From assembly GCF_009017415.1 (NCBI RefSeq), contig NC_092406.1, positions 2,604,001 to 2,668,000 on the forward strand: a DNA stretch of 64,000 nucleotides, written 5' to 3'. Made by a program: the position numbers and the translations under genes. Shown piece by piece: positions 1-11,514 of the stretch. The DNA is from Aspergillus flavus (lineage: Eukaryota; Ascomycota; Eurotiomycetes; Eurotiales; Aspergillaceae). The notes under the pieces were generated by a model, which had not been told where the DNA came from, did no database searches, and worked only from the letters and a program-made list of their open reading frames with translations. The first letter of the stretch is position 1. Every line of letters starts with the position of its first letter.

Positions 1-1
1 A

Positions 2-2659
2 GCTATCCAGAATACCGAAACGGGAGATCCGATCTGTACATTGAAATACTCAGAATGGGCGGGCAACAATCGTGACTTAGACCTCCAAGATCAGTACTAC
101 CGAACCATGGATGAGAGCCACATATACAGCATGCATGATGGAGTAGTGCTAGGCTTCGACCATTCTCGGATGGAACGACCGCGTTATACCCAACGATTTT
201 CCTCACCAGTTGCTCGGGTTTTCGATGTCATTCGCCCAACCAATCTCGATTCACCTGACGCACCCACGCCTTTGGTGCTTCTCTCGCAGCCTCTCCAACC
301 TCCTGACCCTGATTATGGCTCATTGGATGATCGAGATACCCGTGTATATATCGATAGCACTGAAGCGGGCGGTTGGTATGCCTTGTCGGAGGAGACTTAT
401 CCGTTGGTCACTGGGCGGGCCAAGATGGCACAATGCTACGAGAAGGATTACTTCCGTCATGGACAAGCGCTCATGAGCCTGACACCCGGTCAACAACGAG
501 ACGCATTGGCTGGTGTGCACTCGCTGAATGGCCCGCGTTTTGTTCGTCACATCCCCAGCCTGTCGGGGTCCTCGAGATCGGAGCTTTCCAATGGTACTCC
601 CCAGGATCTGGCCCGCAGTCACTCAGATCTAGCTCTTCCTCCAGCGTTACGGCATAGTACGATCATTCGAAAGGGGTGGGATAACGCCGTTGACATCTTT
701 GTGACGTTGATATTACTGTTCTTCGGGGCCTTCATCTATTTCAACTCTCATAATATTCAGGAACTAGCCAAGCAGAAGTTGGATATAAAGAACATCATTT
801 CTTCCTACCAACCACCTCTGTCCACACCGTCGACTCCAGTCGTTGGCGCGCAGCTCAAACGAGATGCTAGCCCTGCTCGACCAGTGCCCAATGTCACAGT
901 TGATGTCAGTGTTCCTGAAGACCAACAGCAGGGCGGCGACACAACCCCCAAACCCAAGAAAGACCGTAATACCCTCGGGGCCGATAGCACGCCGCGAGTA
1001 CGCATTCGAGAGCCCTCTCGAGGCCCAGATGGCGACGAGGACGTGGATGAGGTGGCTTTAGATGGCGCGGAGAAGCCCAAAAAGAAAGCTCGTCGTGGCC
1101 GTCGTGGAGGCAAGGCGCACAAGCGGGGCAAAAAGCCGGACTCCGAAGGCGACTCTCAAACTGATCGGGTTGTCAATGACGTGAACAACCTCCAGCCTAA
1201 ATCTCGTTTAGAGCCTGATGTGCAAATGGTCCGTACTGTTTCCAACGAGATCATGGAGATGGATGGCGTTCTCCAAATTGGCCGGTTGAGGGTATTCACT
1301 GATGTCGTCCTGGGACATGGAAGCCATGGAACTGTCGTCTACCGAGGTTCGTTTGATGGACGTGACGTCGCTGTGAAGCGTATGCTTGTTGAGTTTTACG
1401 ACATAGCGTCTCATGAGGTTGGCTTGTTACAAGAGAGTGACGACCATGCGAACGTTATTCGTTACTTTTGCCGAGAACAGGCGGCCGGCTTTCTCTACAT
1501 CGCACTCGAGTTATGCCCAGCTTCTCTGCAAGATGTGGTGGAGCGCCCTTCGGACTACCCCCAATTGGTCCAGGGTGGACTGGATGTAAACATGCCGGAT
1601 ATTCTGCGTCAGATTATCTGCGGTGTTCGGTACCTGCATTCACTCAAGATTGTTCACCGTGATCTGAAACCACAGAATATCCTAGTGGCCATGCCCAGAG
1701 GACGTTCTGGAGCGCGGTCCTTGCGTCTTCTCATCTCCGATTTTGGCTTGTGCAAGAAACTAGAAGATAATCAAAGCTCTTTCCGAGCCACCACGGCACA
1801 TGCTGCGGGAACATCTGGCTGGCGGGCTCCTGAACTCCTCGTTGATGACGACAAGAGCTCGGTAATTCAAAGTACTGAGTCCCAGCATACCGAGTCTTCG
1901 GAGCCTGCTGTTGTTGACCCCCAAACCAACCGACGAGCCACCCGTGCTATCGACATCTTTTCTCTGGGTTGTGTGTTCTACTATGTCCTGACCAGGGGCA
2001 GCCACCCATTTGACAAAAACGGCAAGTTCATGCGCGAGGCCAATATTGTCAAGGGCAACCACAACCTCGACGAACTCGAGCGCCTGGGTGACTATGCCTT
2101 CGAAGCCCGCGATCTTATCCAGTCGATGCTGTCACTTGATCCACGGAAACGGTAAGATTTTCCTCTCACAGTGTTTAACATCGACATGCTAATGCTTTCC
2201 AGACCCGACGCCAGCTCCGTCCTGACGCATCCATTCTTCTGGAATCCATCTGACCGTCTCACCTTCCTTTGCGATGTATCCGACCATTTCGAGTTCGAAC
2301 CACGTGACCCACCGTCCGAAGCTCTCCTGTGTCTGGAATCCGTCGCGTCACGCGTCATGGGCCCAGAGATGGACTTCTTGCGTCAGCTCCCCACTTCCTT
2401 CAAAGACAATCTGGGCAAGCAGCGCAAGTACACCGGTTCAAAGATGCTCGATCTCCTACGGGCATTACGTAACAAGTGCCATCACTACAATGACATGCCC
2501 GAGCATCTGAAGGCCCACATCGGTGGTCTGCCCGAAGGATATTTGAGTTTCTGGACCGTCAGGTTCCCGAGCTTACTCATGAGCTGTCACTCCGTTATCG
2601 TGGATCTCAAGTTGACGCGGATCGACCGCTTTAAGCGGTACTTTACCGTGCCGGAATAA
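2..2659 (+). CDS. ireA: IRE1 kinase/endoribonuclease, unfolded-protein-response sensor (5' end outside window)
   Basis: Partial gene, open from base 2, so the start and most of the ER-lumenal domain lie upstream. Exons are 2-2151 and 2203-2659; the 51-nt intron has a GTAAGA donor and a TGCTAATG branch site. Order in the protein: the end of the lumenal domain, one membrane span (about 680-745, rich in I/L/F), a basic linker, and a kinase domain with glycine loop LGHGSHG, VAVKRM lysine, catalytic HRDLKPQN (near 1655) and DFG (near 1739). The C-terminal KEN RNase domain follows, ending in YFTVPE. In the family, ER stress oligomerises IRE1 in the ER membrane and the RNase splices the mRNA of the bZIP factor (HacA in Aspergillus). 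All catalytic motifs are present and nothing looks broken. Domain order leaves little doubt about identity. Confidence 0.95.
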
Positions 2660-3056
2660 AAGATTGTTTTGGTTATTGCATATATCGCATATTTTGCATA
2701 TTGTCATCTGTGATATATTTGCATGATCTTATGAATTCTCTGTTGTGTTATTATACATTCATCGACACTTAATTTATCCTACAATATACTTTTGGGTTAT
2801 AGTGGTTATGTATCCTTCTTAGTCTTGTATAGAACATGTGAAGTACCCCTTAGATCTTATACAACAATATCAGGTTATGAAGTATTGCGTCAATTCATAC
2901 CAAGCTGTTAAGTGCTAACGTATGCTCAGATTCAATTAGATACACTACCCATCACCCAGCAAACAACGACCTGCATCCAAGAAAGGAAACAAACTATACA
3001 ATACAAACAAAATCACTAAACAACACAAATAAACGAAAGAAAGTAAAATAAAAGAC
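2660..3056. other. Convergent 3' intergenic region, no gene seen
   Basis: AT-rich spacer between the ireA stop and the stop of the minus-strand Dnt1-like gene. No open frame of note and no RNA signature. It probably holds both polyadenylation regions. Confidence 0.6.
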
Positions 3057-6000
3057 TCACTTCCGCGGTATAGCGGCCCTTAGCTTCCCTACTCTGCCAC
3101 TAGACAAGATATCGCCCGCATCCGCGCCACTCTCACTCTCGCTAGAGCTAGAGCTAGAGCTAGAGCTCTCGTCCTCATCCTCGGACTCAGAATCCGACGG
3201 CCCCGAGAAGATATCCTTACGCGGCTGGCTCTTCCGTTTCGCCGCCTCTTCCTCTTTCTTTAGACGCGCCTGGGCCTGCTCTGCGCGTTGCTGGAAGAGG
3301 AGGGATTTGAGGGTATTGCGGGTTGGTCGGGAGCCGGTGGGGGTTGATTGAGAGGAGGTTGGTTGTTGCTGGCTGGAGGGCGGGTTCGGTTGGGATGAAG
3401 GGGGATTGAGACTTGTGCGACGGAGGACGTTGGCTTTTGCTGTCGAGGCTGGTTTCGGGAGAGAGCGGTTTTCTTTGTCGGATTCATTGTCTGATTCTTC
3501 TTCTTCTTCTCCGTCTGATTCTTCATCCGCGTCGGACTCAGTTTCTTCTTCGGCAGGGTTGGGTTTGGAAAGGGTTTCTGTTGGTGGTGGGTTGGATTGG
3601 GCTGGGGTTGTGGTTTCTTGCTCTCGCTCCTCTTCGGTTTCTGGGACTATATCGTCTTTTTGAGTTTCTGGTTCCTGGACCATTTCCTTTTCCTTTTCTT
3701 CGTGTTGGTCGGCATCTTTATTTTGGCTTTCTTCGTCTGTGGGTCTGTCTTTCTCTTCCTCTTCCCCTTGCTTTTCCTCATCCTCATCCTCATCCTCATC
3801 CTCTTCGTCGGAGCCTGATTGTTCTTCTGAGTCTGAGCCTGAACCGGACTCGGGGACGGGATCGGGTATAGATGCCTCAACTGTGGAAGTCAGGTTAGTC
3901 AAGGAGTCGGCCTGGTTTGGTGCAGCGTTGTCCTCCTCTTCTTCTTCCTCTTCCTCAGAGCCGGATTCATCCTCTGACTCGGACCCAGCGGGCGGAGATG
4001 GTGACTTCTCCTGTGAGGATGATTTCTTGCGCTCCGGCTGTTTTGCAGTGCTTTCTTCCTCTGACCCGGACTTTTCTGATTCTGCTTCGGATTCGGATTC
4101 TGAAGGTGGGGATGGTGGCCTCTCCTGGGATAGCTTTTTGGACCCTAGTCGTCTTTCTGCACTGCTGCCAGCCTTAGGCGGGGGGATTTCGACGCTCTGG
4201 TGCCCCTTATCTTGTTGTTGGGCTTGAGCTTCTTCGCGGTCCGAAGATTTGCGACTGGTCTGTGAGGGTGGAAGGTTTTTTGGAATGAGCTTTTTGGAGT
4301 CCGCCCTGGGAGTTAGGATTTCAACGTCCCAGGGGTCCTGGGATTTTCGGTTCTGGGAACTGGTAGGATCTCGGGATAGCTTTTTTGTAGCTGGTGTGCC
4401 ATTCGGTATTTGGGACTTAGGGCGCGGTGAGGGTGGTTTGTTGAACTCCCAGAGCTCGACAATATCCCGGTGTAGGATCCTGAGGTCGTTAACTGCGTTC
4501 TTGTACCTCTCCTGCATTCTTTTCCGGCCCTTGTCCTTGTTATTCTTCATAATCTGCCATTTCTTTGCTGCCAACTTCACTTTGCGGGTGTATTCGGACT
4601 TCTCGTCGAGGTCATGTGTTTGGAGTGCCCTTTCGTACTCGTTTATCTCCAGGTTTATTCCCGTGCTGAACTCCTCTTCTTTGTCTGACGGCTCTTCTGG
4701 CTCTGGGAGGGCTCGTTTAGAGCCGGAGTTGGTCCCATTCTTCTGCTCCTTATGAATGACCCGGGAAGTTGCCCTCGTCACAGGGACGGAGGTAGGAACG
4801 GCATGGTCTTCTCCTTCGGCGAAGGACACGGATCGGCGTTCGGGGGACCGTTCGGCGGGGGAATCCTTACGAAGAGCGGATTGAAGTAGTCTGACCTTAT
4901 CTGCCGGCGTTTGTAACTTGGCTGGGGTTGAGGGGTGTTGGTTACCCGAGCTGCGACGGATAGCAGGTGCGCTACTAGGGGGAACAGATGTAGGCGACAC
5001 TCTCGTGTCGCTCGGACCGGACTCGGATTGTGTAGAATCTTTAAGAAGATCAGCCATCAAGAATGGTTGCTTGCGAGGAGGGCTCTTCGTAATACCAAGA
5101 CCAAGGCCATGCGACAGGGCCGGTCTCTCTGTAAAGCTCAGACGTCGACCGAGCCCAGAGAATGACGGCGCTCTATCAGCGTCGCGCTTGCGCGTTCCCA
5201 AGGGACTGCTAACCGGGGTCCCATGGACGTTTTCGGCGTCGCCCGCACTCGCTTGGCTCGATTGTGCCAGACGGGGTTGCTTTCTGGGCTCGAGTTCCTC
5301 GGTACTCATCTTTCTCTTAAGCACTCGCGTTTCGGGCAGGCTATCCTCCATGCGGATATCATTGTCTGGTGCTGATTCTTCACTCTCACCTTCATCCGCG
5401 GACTCCTCCACATTGGCGCGTCCATTGACCTGCTCATTATCGTCTTCCTCGCTTCCGCTGTCGCTCTCCTCCCTGCTGTCCTCTTCTTCGCTCTCATCAG
5501 TTTCACTTTCTTCATTGTCTCTACCATTCACCGCCCTAGCCTGCGCATCAATCAAATTCCCCTTCTCACCCTCACTCTCCTCTTCCTCTTCCTCACTCTC
5601 CTCACTCCCACTTTCACTATCAGTCTCAGTCTCCCCCGCCTCCTCAATCGTCTCAAACTTCCCTCTAAACTTCTCCTCCTTAGTAACCCCCCAATCTTGA
5701 TCAACAGAAGGAAACCGCACAGGCGCATACGGTGCAGGCCTCTGTACGACCCTTACCGTACCGACCTGGTCATCCTCATCACGTTTCGCACGCGCCTGAT
5801 TGACCCAGACATCGGCAACCGTCATATCCACATCCAAATCGACCATGTCGCGACTATCGTCCAGCAATTTCTTGATATCGAGGGGTTCGGCATTGGGACG
5901 GAGCTTGGCCCATTTCGAGCGGATCAGGCGGGCGAGCTCGCCGAGGGAGGTTTCTTCCGGGTTGGGGAGCGCGAGGAGGAAGGATGCGGGCTTGGTTTCA

Positions 6001-6101
6001 TGTTCGGAGGAGGCGGTGGGTGGCTTCCTGTTCGGGGTCGGGTATGCGTGCGAGAGTTGTTCGCGTGGGTAGACTTTGACGATTAGGCGGATGAAGACCA
6101 T
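3057..6101 (-). CDS. Dnt1/Net1-like acidic nucleolar protein
   Basis: Single long frame of 1014 aa. The N-terminal ~110 residues (RLIVKVYPRE... with a VDLDVDMTVADVW segment) resemble the Cdc14-phosphatase-binding N-terminal domain of fission-yeast Dnt1 and budding-yeast Net1. The rest is low complexity: long Glu/Asp/Ser tracts alternate with basic Ser/Pro/Lys segments, typical of nucleolar scaffold proteins. In yeasts this family anchors Cdc14 in the nucleolus and influences rDNA silencing and mitotic exit; that role here is inference from family. A central segment (about 4450-4660, EYERALQTHDLDEK...) is the only other ordered-looking part. The stop overlaps a donor-like GTGAGT, so a further 3' exon cannot be excluded. 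Convergent with ireA. Confidence 0.7.
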   Translation of the reverse strand: MVFIRLIVKVYPREQLSHAYPTPNRKPPTASSEHETKPASFLLALPNPEETSLGELARLIRSKWAKLRPNAEPLDIKKLLDDSRDMVDLDVDMTVADVWVNQARAKRDEDDQVGTVRVVQRPAPYAPVRFPSVDQDWGVTKEEKFRGKFETIEEAGETETDSESGSEESEEEEEESEGEKGNLIDAQARAVNGRDNEESETDESEEEDSREESDSGSEEDDNEQVNGRANVEESADEGESEESAPDNDIRMEDSLPETRVLKRKMSTEELEPRKQPRLAQSSQASAGDAENVHGTPVSSPLGTRKRDADRAPSFSGLGRRLSFTERPALSHGLGLGITKSPPRKQPFLMADLLKDSTQSESGPSDTRVSPTSVPPSSAPAIRRSSGNQHPSTPAKLQTPADKVRLLQSALRKDSPAERSPERRSVSFAEGEDHAVPTSVPVTRATSRVIHKEQKNGTNSGSKRALPEPEEPSDKEEEFSTGINLEINEYERALQTHDLDEKSEYTRKVKLAAKKWQIMKNNKDKGRKRMQERYKNAVNDLRILHRDIVELWEFNKPPSPRPKSQIPNGTPATKKLSRDPTSSQNRKSQDPWDVEILTPRADSKKLIPKNLPPSQTSRKSSDREEAQAQQQDKGHQSVEIPPPKAGSSAERRLGSKKLSQERPPSPPSESESEAESEKSGSEEESTAKQPERKKSSSQEKSPSPPAGSESEDESGSEEEEEEEEDNAAPNQADSLTNLTSTVEASIPDPVPESGSGSDSEEQSGSDEEDEDEDEDEEKQGEEEEKDRPTDEESQNKDADQHEEKEKEMVQEPETQKDDIVPETEEEREQETTTPAQSNPPPTETLSKPNPAEEETESDADEESDGEEEEESDNESDKENRSLPKPASTAKANVLRRTSLNPPSSQPNPPSSQQQPTSSQSTPTGSRPTRNTLKSLLFQQRAEQAQARLKKEEEAAKRKSQPRKDIFSGPSDSESEDEDESSSSSSSSSESESGADAGDILSSGRVGKLRAAIPRK

Positions 6102-6841
6102 TTTGATTCTCTGTTTCTTGATCTAGCTTAGAGGATTGGTGAGGTTGAAACTGGGATTGAGACGGGTATGTTTGTTGTTGGGATTGGATGATGGGGTTGG
6201 CGCGCACAAGTCGATGAGGTGAAAAGTTGGTAACACTGATCGAATGCCCGGAGTGATTGGCGATTTAGTGTTCTGGCAATGGGGATAGGATTGTCCGTGT
6301 TCCTGATGGGCGGCCCTTGGAGTTGTGCTACTGGAGACTTTTCACTTCGCAGGGCGGGTCCTTCCTCCCCGGAGAGAATGGTGAAGGTTGTCTGCAGGAA
6401 GAAGAATCGGGATGGGAGAGTTTTTGTTTCTCCCGACCTTGTTTGGTTGGCGGACACCGCCTGCCGGGGGGCGGTTCGGCCCTTGGGCCCGGGGATTCCT
6501 AGTGGGCGGCTGGCGATTGAACGTTAAAGCGGTTTGAACTTTGGAGTAGGTTCTTAGTGGTCTTTGGTGTTTATTTTTGCAGATCTTCGGTGGACGTCTC
6601 TCAACATCTTATTCTACCAGATACCATCGCTATCTTCCAAGATATGGTGGGTGTAATCTGTGGTTTTCTACGGAGATCAGTAGATTTATGTACCTCCATG
6701 GGCCCCCGCCGCCCGCGTGGAAAAAGCAAAGCTGGAACCCTTTGTGATAGGTCAATTATGCTACCGGAGCCAACAATATTTTGGAACGAATCTTTTGAGA
6801 AAATTACCGCATCACATTAAAACGATTCGAGCGCCAGATGA
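6102..6841. other. Promoter of the Dnt1-like gene and 3' side of the aminotransferase gene
   Basis: No supported gene. Bases 6440-6510 are GC-rich with several short GC palindromes (for example CCGCC...GGCGG and GGGCCC). The rest is unremarkable. Confidence 0.5.
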
Positions 6842-8054
6842 TCATGGCACATTGGCACCATCTGATTCCGTCTCCCCGCCACCAGTGGCCCAGCCCTCCG
6901 GCGGCCTCTCCACGGTGAAGTTCCATCCAAACTGGTCTTCGATCTTGCCGGCTTGGATCCCCTTCAGCGTCTGCAGGAGCTTAGCGCATACCTCCCCACC
7001 GCTCTGTCCGTCATCCCCAGCCTCGTATGTAAGGCGATCGCCCCGCGACCGCATGGTAATGCTCCGGATCGGCACGAGCGCCGCCGCCGTACCGCAAGCA
7101 ATGACCTCCTTGAACTCCTGCAGCTCCTCATAGGGAACGCGGCGTCTCTCAGTTTTAAATCCGAACACGCGCTCGCCAATCTCCAACACCGACGCAGCCG
7201 TCACCGAGTCAATTACGTTCTTACTATCCGGCTGCACCAGCGTCACCGCGCCCGAGGCATCCTTCCGCACGCCGATAAACGCCGACGTCGAGAACTCATC
7301 AATCTCGGACCTCGTGCGGCTGTCCAGATGAAGTGTGATCCCGAATCCTTCGCTGTGTGCCCGTCCACTGTGCCGCAGAACTGGCGCGTAGTTTCCACCC
7401 ACCTTGGCTGATCCCGTCCCCTCTGGCGCAGAGCGATCAAAGTCCTCCAGGATCAGGGCATCGACGGCATGAACACCGTGATACACACCGGTCGGCATCA
7501 CAAAGACCACAAATGTATACTCGTCGGGAGGCGAGAGACCTAACTGTGCCGAAGAGCCGAAGACCAATGGCCGGACGTACATGGCAGCACCGGTTTCGTG
7601 GGGCGGCACGAACTCCGCATTAGCCGCGACGGCAAGCTTTACGCTCTCCACGAAGAGGTCCTCGGGAATAGGCGGGACGGAGATAAATTCGGCGGAGCGA
7701 CGCATGCGCACGGCGTTGCGATCGGGGCGGAAGACGCTGATGGAGCCGTCTGGGCGGCGGAAGGCCTTGAGACCTTCGTAGGCTTGTTGACCGTAGTTGA
7801 GGCCTGGGGCCATGCCGTGGATGGGCAGGTAGGGCGAGTTGACGAATTTTGGAGCGCTCCATTTGCCGCCTTGGCTGTGCGAAAAGTGGCATTCTACGTG
7901 ACCGTTTACTGTAGGGGTTTTGGAGTTAGTGGGGAGCTTACTTTCTTCGCGGGACATTGATGGAGGGGTAGCACCTACCGTCACGGACTTTAAAGCCGAC
8001 ATTGTTCCAGTCAATGGAGCTGACAGGGGGAGGGGGAAAGGCGGAGGATGCCAT
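6842..8054 (-). CDS. Branched-chain amino acid aminotransferase (class IV, PLP)
   Basis: Exons on the minus strand: 8054-7979 and 7908-6842; 380 aa. The intron (7978-7909) has a GTAGGT donor and a CTACAG acceptor. I chose the ATG at 8054 because the first exon supplies the family N-terminus (IDWNNVGFKVRDVNGHVE), which an in-frame downstream ATG inside the intron would lose. The Schiff-base lysine is about Lys194 in GTGSAKVGGNYAP, and YEGLKAFR and EVIACGTAA are family motifs. The enzyme interconverts Leu/Ile/Val with their 2-oxo acids using 2-oxoglutarate/glutamate. No clear mitochondrial presequence is visible, so a cytosolic or accessory isoform is likely. The upstream leader is a strong polypyrimidine tract (8100-8155). 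No neighbouring pathway genes indicate secondary metabolism. Confidence 0.92.
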
Positions 8055-9639
8055 TGTTCAACCTGGCGCTGTAGATATGAGAAAATTGGGTTTATTGAGA
8101 AAGTGAAAGAGGGGGGAAGAAGAGGAAGAGGAAGAGGTAGAAGTAGATGTAGACAAAAATAAGCTGATGATTCATGCTTGGGTAAAGGTGGGATGACCGC
8201 CGAAAACAGTCTAGCGCGGGTATCAGGTGTACATATTCCATTACTCTTCAGGTATCAACACATTGCACGAATACGACCATCGCTACCCCGGACCGACAAC
8301 TTGACCAATTGATCTGGAATGGGCAGGGTCTTCCCCTGCAATGGCACGGTATGCTTTGTGATGCTCCATGGAACGTCCTCGTATCGGCTGACGTCAGTCT
8401 CTGCTACTGGATCTCGACTCGGTACGCTCATGAATCAACAGTGTAAGTCCGCAGAACAGATCCAAACACGGACTATTATATCTAAAATAGTCTAATGGGG
8501 AATTAGTTGGGGGTTTCCCCCACATTGCAGCTAGGGCACACTTAGCCCGATCGACTATAACAGAGTGACGAATCACCGTGTTTATTTCCTTGGCGAACTG
8601 ACATGGTGTCTAAGCTTAGTATAGAAAAGGTCACGGCACCGCGCTAGTGGTTACCATGACTGATTGTATGACCTTCTGTGAAAACACGAATCCCCAAAAT
8701 ACACCAGGATTCTTTCTGGTTCAACCTTACTCCAGAAGCGACTAACACCTTCTATTCATAGACAATCTCTATGAAAACGTCTGCTAGCGCAGTTATATCA
8801 TTCTTTCTTCTCTCCTTCCTCACATCTTCATCAGTCTTAATCTAGACACCACCATGCCCTATCTACGTATTTCTCTACCCAGAACAGAGAGACCACAGTA
8901 TATACACGACTAACGAACGGCTCTTCAGACGCCTGAAGCGCCTGGAATTCAGGATCGCTGTTGACCCTGTTGAGTTCCACAAAGTTGTGAAAGCAGAATT
9001 CAATCGTCACGTCGTGGTCCCGCCCGAGTCACCTACACTAAACCGAAGAGAAGGAAGAAGACAACGCACATCAATTACTCAGCCCCGGTGATTGTGGTGG
9101 TTCGTATCGTCCACGGATAGCCTCCGGAAAAGGACAACATTCGCAAACATGTCAGACGACAGACAAAGCCATGCCTTATCGATCAGGATCTACTGGCACA
9201 CGAGATGATCGATCAGCCAGAAAGTGGCTGGTCCTTGACGGGATATATCGTGGAAAACCCACAGGACGAAAGTATGGCCTGTGAGATTGCAGCGAAGGCA
9301 ACAACGATTGACGGCAAATGTCACTGTTACACAGTCTCTACCCTTTGGCCTCCTGACTGTGTTGACTCCCGCATAGAGTAAAGGATTGCCAAGTACCAAC
9401 GACCTAATCTCACATCCGTGACGGTCGAACTGCCATAATCGAGACCCTTGTACCAACATGATCCCTGAAAGTGCTACATACAGTCTTCCAAGCCACGTTG
9501 GCCCCCCATTTTCATCACTCCATGGCCCCCTTCCACCATGGTGATCGGGGATAAGACATGACCACACCGTCATTTACGCAGTCTTCCATCATATACATCC
9601 TCGTCCCTATAACAGTAAAATCAAAGCTCGACCGCGACC
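8055..9639. other. Intergenic region; one unassigned open stretch
   Basis: Contains the aminotransferase promoter. A frame without ATG is open at 8846-9091 (+), about 80 codons with a coding-like mix of charged residues, but I do not recognise it. An ATG at 9149 starts with the same four residues (MSDD) as the gene at 9640 but stops soon after. No RNA genes seen. Confidence 0.4.
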
Positions 9640-10475
9640 ATGTCAGATGACCGCAAATGCTACTATCCTCTCGGCAATGAAGCCAAGGACGTACCCTGCT
9701 CGGGCGAACAATATACATCGTGCTGCAACATGGGCGACCTGTGCCTGTCGAACGGACTCTGCGTGAACGTCGCCCATTAGCCCTACTAGTTATCGAGGGG
9801 TTCCTGCACGGATCGGAGCTGGGGTTCGAAATGTCATCAGCAATGCAGTGTGTACTCCCCTGCCTTGTTATTTTATATGCAGATACATATCTCCGCCAGT
9901 GCCTAGACCCATGAAGATATTTTAAGTTATCAATAAAAGTCTCAACCACGCTAACAGCCCCAAAACCAGAGGACGTGAACCCTCACGGCGGCTGTTCAAT
10001 AACCAACCACTTCTTCCGCGACGACGTCATCAAATACTGCTGCGGCACACCCATCGGCAACGGCACGAACACAAACACTACCGTCTGTCCGGAGAATAAA
10101 ACTGACTTCTTCATCGACGATGCCAAGCCCGTTCTTGGCCACGCGATGCTGGCGAACGTTACCTCGTTGTCGGCGTCGTCGAACAACGGGTCCAACGGTT
10201 CCGTGACATGTCCCGTGTCGAGTCCGTGTCACGAAACTGCTGTCGGCACTGGTGTGGGTGTGTCTCTGGGGGTGGTTGCTTTGGGGGCGATTGCTTGGGC
10301 GGTTTATGAGCGAGTTAGGGCGAACCGGTTGAAGTCGTCCGCGGCGGTTATGAGTCCCAATATGGGTATGGGGCTTCCGACTGCTGGGTCGGCGCCGGGT
10401 TATCAGGGGCATACACTGCCGGTGGAGCTGGCCCAGGATCGACAGGTGGTTGAGATTATGGAGAGGGAGATTTGA
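9640..10475 (+). pseudogene. Cys-rich single-pass membrane protein with two in-frame UAG codons
   Basis: Exons 9640-9847 and 9958-10475 (intron GTGTGT...AACAG, 110 nt) give a 241-codon frame of a common fungal type: an N-terminal Cys-rich ectodomain (CYYPLG..., TSCCNMGDLCLSNGLC, RGSCTDRSW, HGGCSITNHFF, YCCG), one membrane helix (about 10235-10310, GVGVSLGVVALGAIAWAVY) and a short cytoplasmic tail. Codons 47 (9778-9780) and 50 (9787-9789) are both TAG, in frame, inside the conserved ectodomain. The frame continues correctly on both sides. No GT-AG intron of viable length (at least about 40 nt) removes them. The function of such proteins is not established; they resemble cell-surface or wall-stress proteins. 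It may be a recent pseudogene, or read through or edited. Confidence 0.7.
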
Positions 10476-11173
10476 TCATTGGGAGTGGAGTTTTATATAG
10501 ATGGATATAGTTATTTTGAAAGATACCGTAATGTTCAAGAAATAGAACGGTTAAATAGGCTTTTTTATTAGTTTCTTGAGCTGTAGGAAGACTTATTGAG
10601 TTAGATGCTCAGTAAGTCTATTCCAAATCGACCTTAAGGCCTGAAGATTGGTGAGTTCTACCGTAAGAGCCCAGGATAATATGAAGCCACTCGAGGAACT
10701 ACTCTGCATCATCTGCACTGATTCTTAAATCATCCAGAGCTAAGTCCCTATGTTCTACAGGTGGACGTGAGATGTTTCTCATTCTTATGTACAGAATCTA
10801 GCTTCAGCCCTAATGGCGAACCCGGAGCTAGTTAATCGAGAGTTTCTATATGTCATTTGCTCGTACGCACCTTCAAGATTATCCACGAAACTCCCTGTGT
10901 GTAAAATGTTCTATCATGACCATCTTACAATCTTGGAACCATTACCCTTATTGACATAACAGAATCAAGCATGTATAGAGCCTACCCCATCCAAAACACG
11001 AACAATGCTACGCACACTTCCCTAGACGACAAACCAAATCTCATATTATTCCAAAATGATAACCCCATAAGAAAGCATTGTTCAACATTCCCCACAACCC
11101 TCCTTCCACCACATCCAGAAAGGCACATAACAGCCATAGATACATACATATCTAGCTAGCCACAATCCCCAAA
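10476..11173. other. Intergenic, no gene seen
   Basis: AT-rich sequence downstream of two genes facing each other (the plus-strand membrane protein and the minus-strand secreted protein). No supported coding or RNA feature. Confidence 0.5.
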
Positions 11174-11514
11174 TCAGGTCCAGCAAGTTCCAGAGCCCGG
11201 TCCAGGCTGGCACTGCATGCGTCCACCGTTGCATGACCAGCAACCGTAATTTCCATTGCACTGACATTTCCCAGGTACACAATCTGCATGGGGTGGCGTA
11301 AGGCCACCACTGCACTGAACTGAGAAGTCCTGAGAATATCAAGTCAACTTAGGTTCGGGGTGTATATTCATAGGGAAAGTAGACGTACGACTCCTTCACC
11401 ATTGTAGGTGAACTCGCCACTGATGACTGTGTTTGTGGTGGCGCTGTTGGATGTCGGCACGGCAGATACACCGGCAATGGCTGTGAGTGCGAGGATACTG
11501 GTAAGGAATCTCAT
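11174..11514 (-). CDS. Small secreted cysteine-rich protein, 93 aa
   Basis: Too short and too split to show as one long frame. Exons 11514-11389 and 11329-11174 join across a 59-nt intron with a GTACGT donor and TTCTCAG acceptor, phase 0. A signal peptide is clear ([18 protein letters not shown], cleavage near residue 18-20). The mature part has eight cysteines spaced C-x10-C-x4-C-x-C-x5-C-x2-C-x6-C-x8-C and many Gly/Asn/Gln residues, consistent with four disulfides and an extracellular location. No family recognised. Small size, signal peptide and cysteine density fit an effector-like, antimicrobial or wall-associated protein; that is inference. The zinc genes start 2 kb away, but no shared control is evident. 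Confidence 0.75.

Noticed and set aside
3406..4227. Long plus-strand frames rich in Ser/Leu opposite the Dnt1-like gene
   Set aside because: They are the antisense of Glu/Asp/Ser-rich low-complexity codons in the real minus-strand gene; no domain or start context of their own.
7909..8014. Start of the aminotransferase at an ATG at 8014 within exon 1/intron sequence
   Set aside because: That frame reads through the intron and lacks the conserved DWNNVGFKVRD start supplied by the ATG at 8054.
9149..9208. A second, upstream copy of the Cys-rich membrane protein gene (same MSDD start)
   Set aside because: Similarity ends after about a dozen bases and the frame stops quickly.
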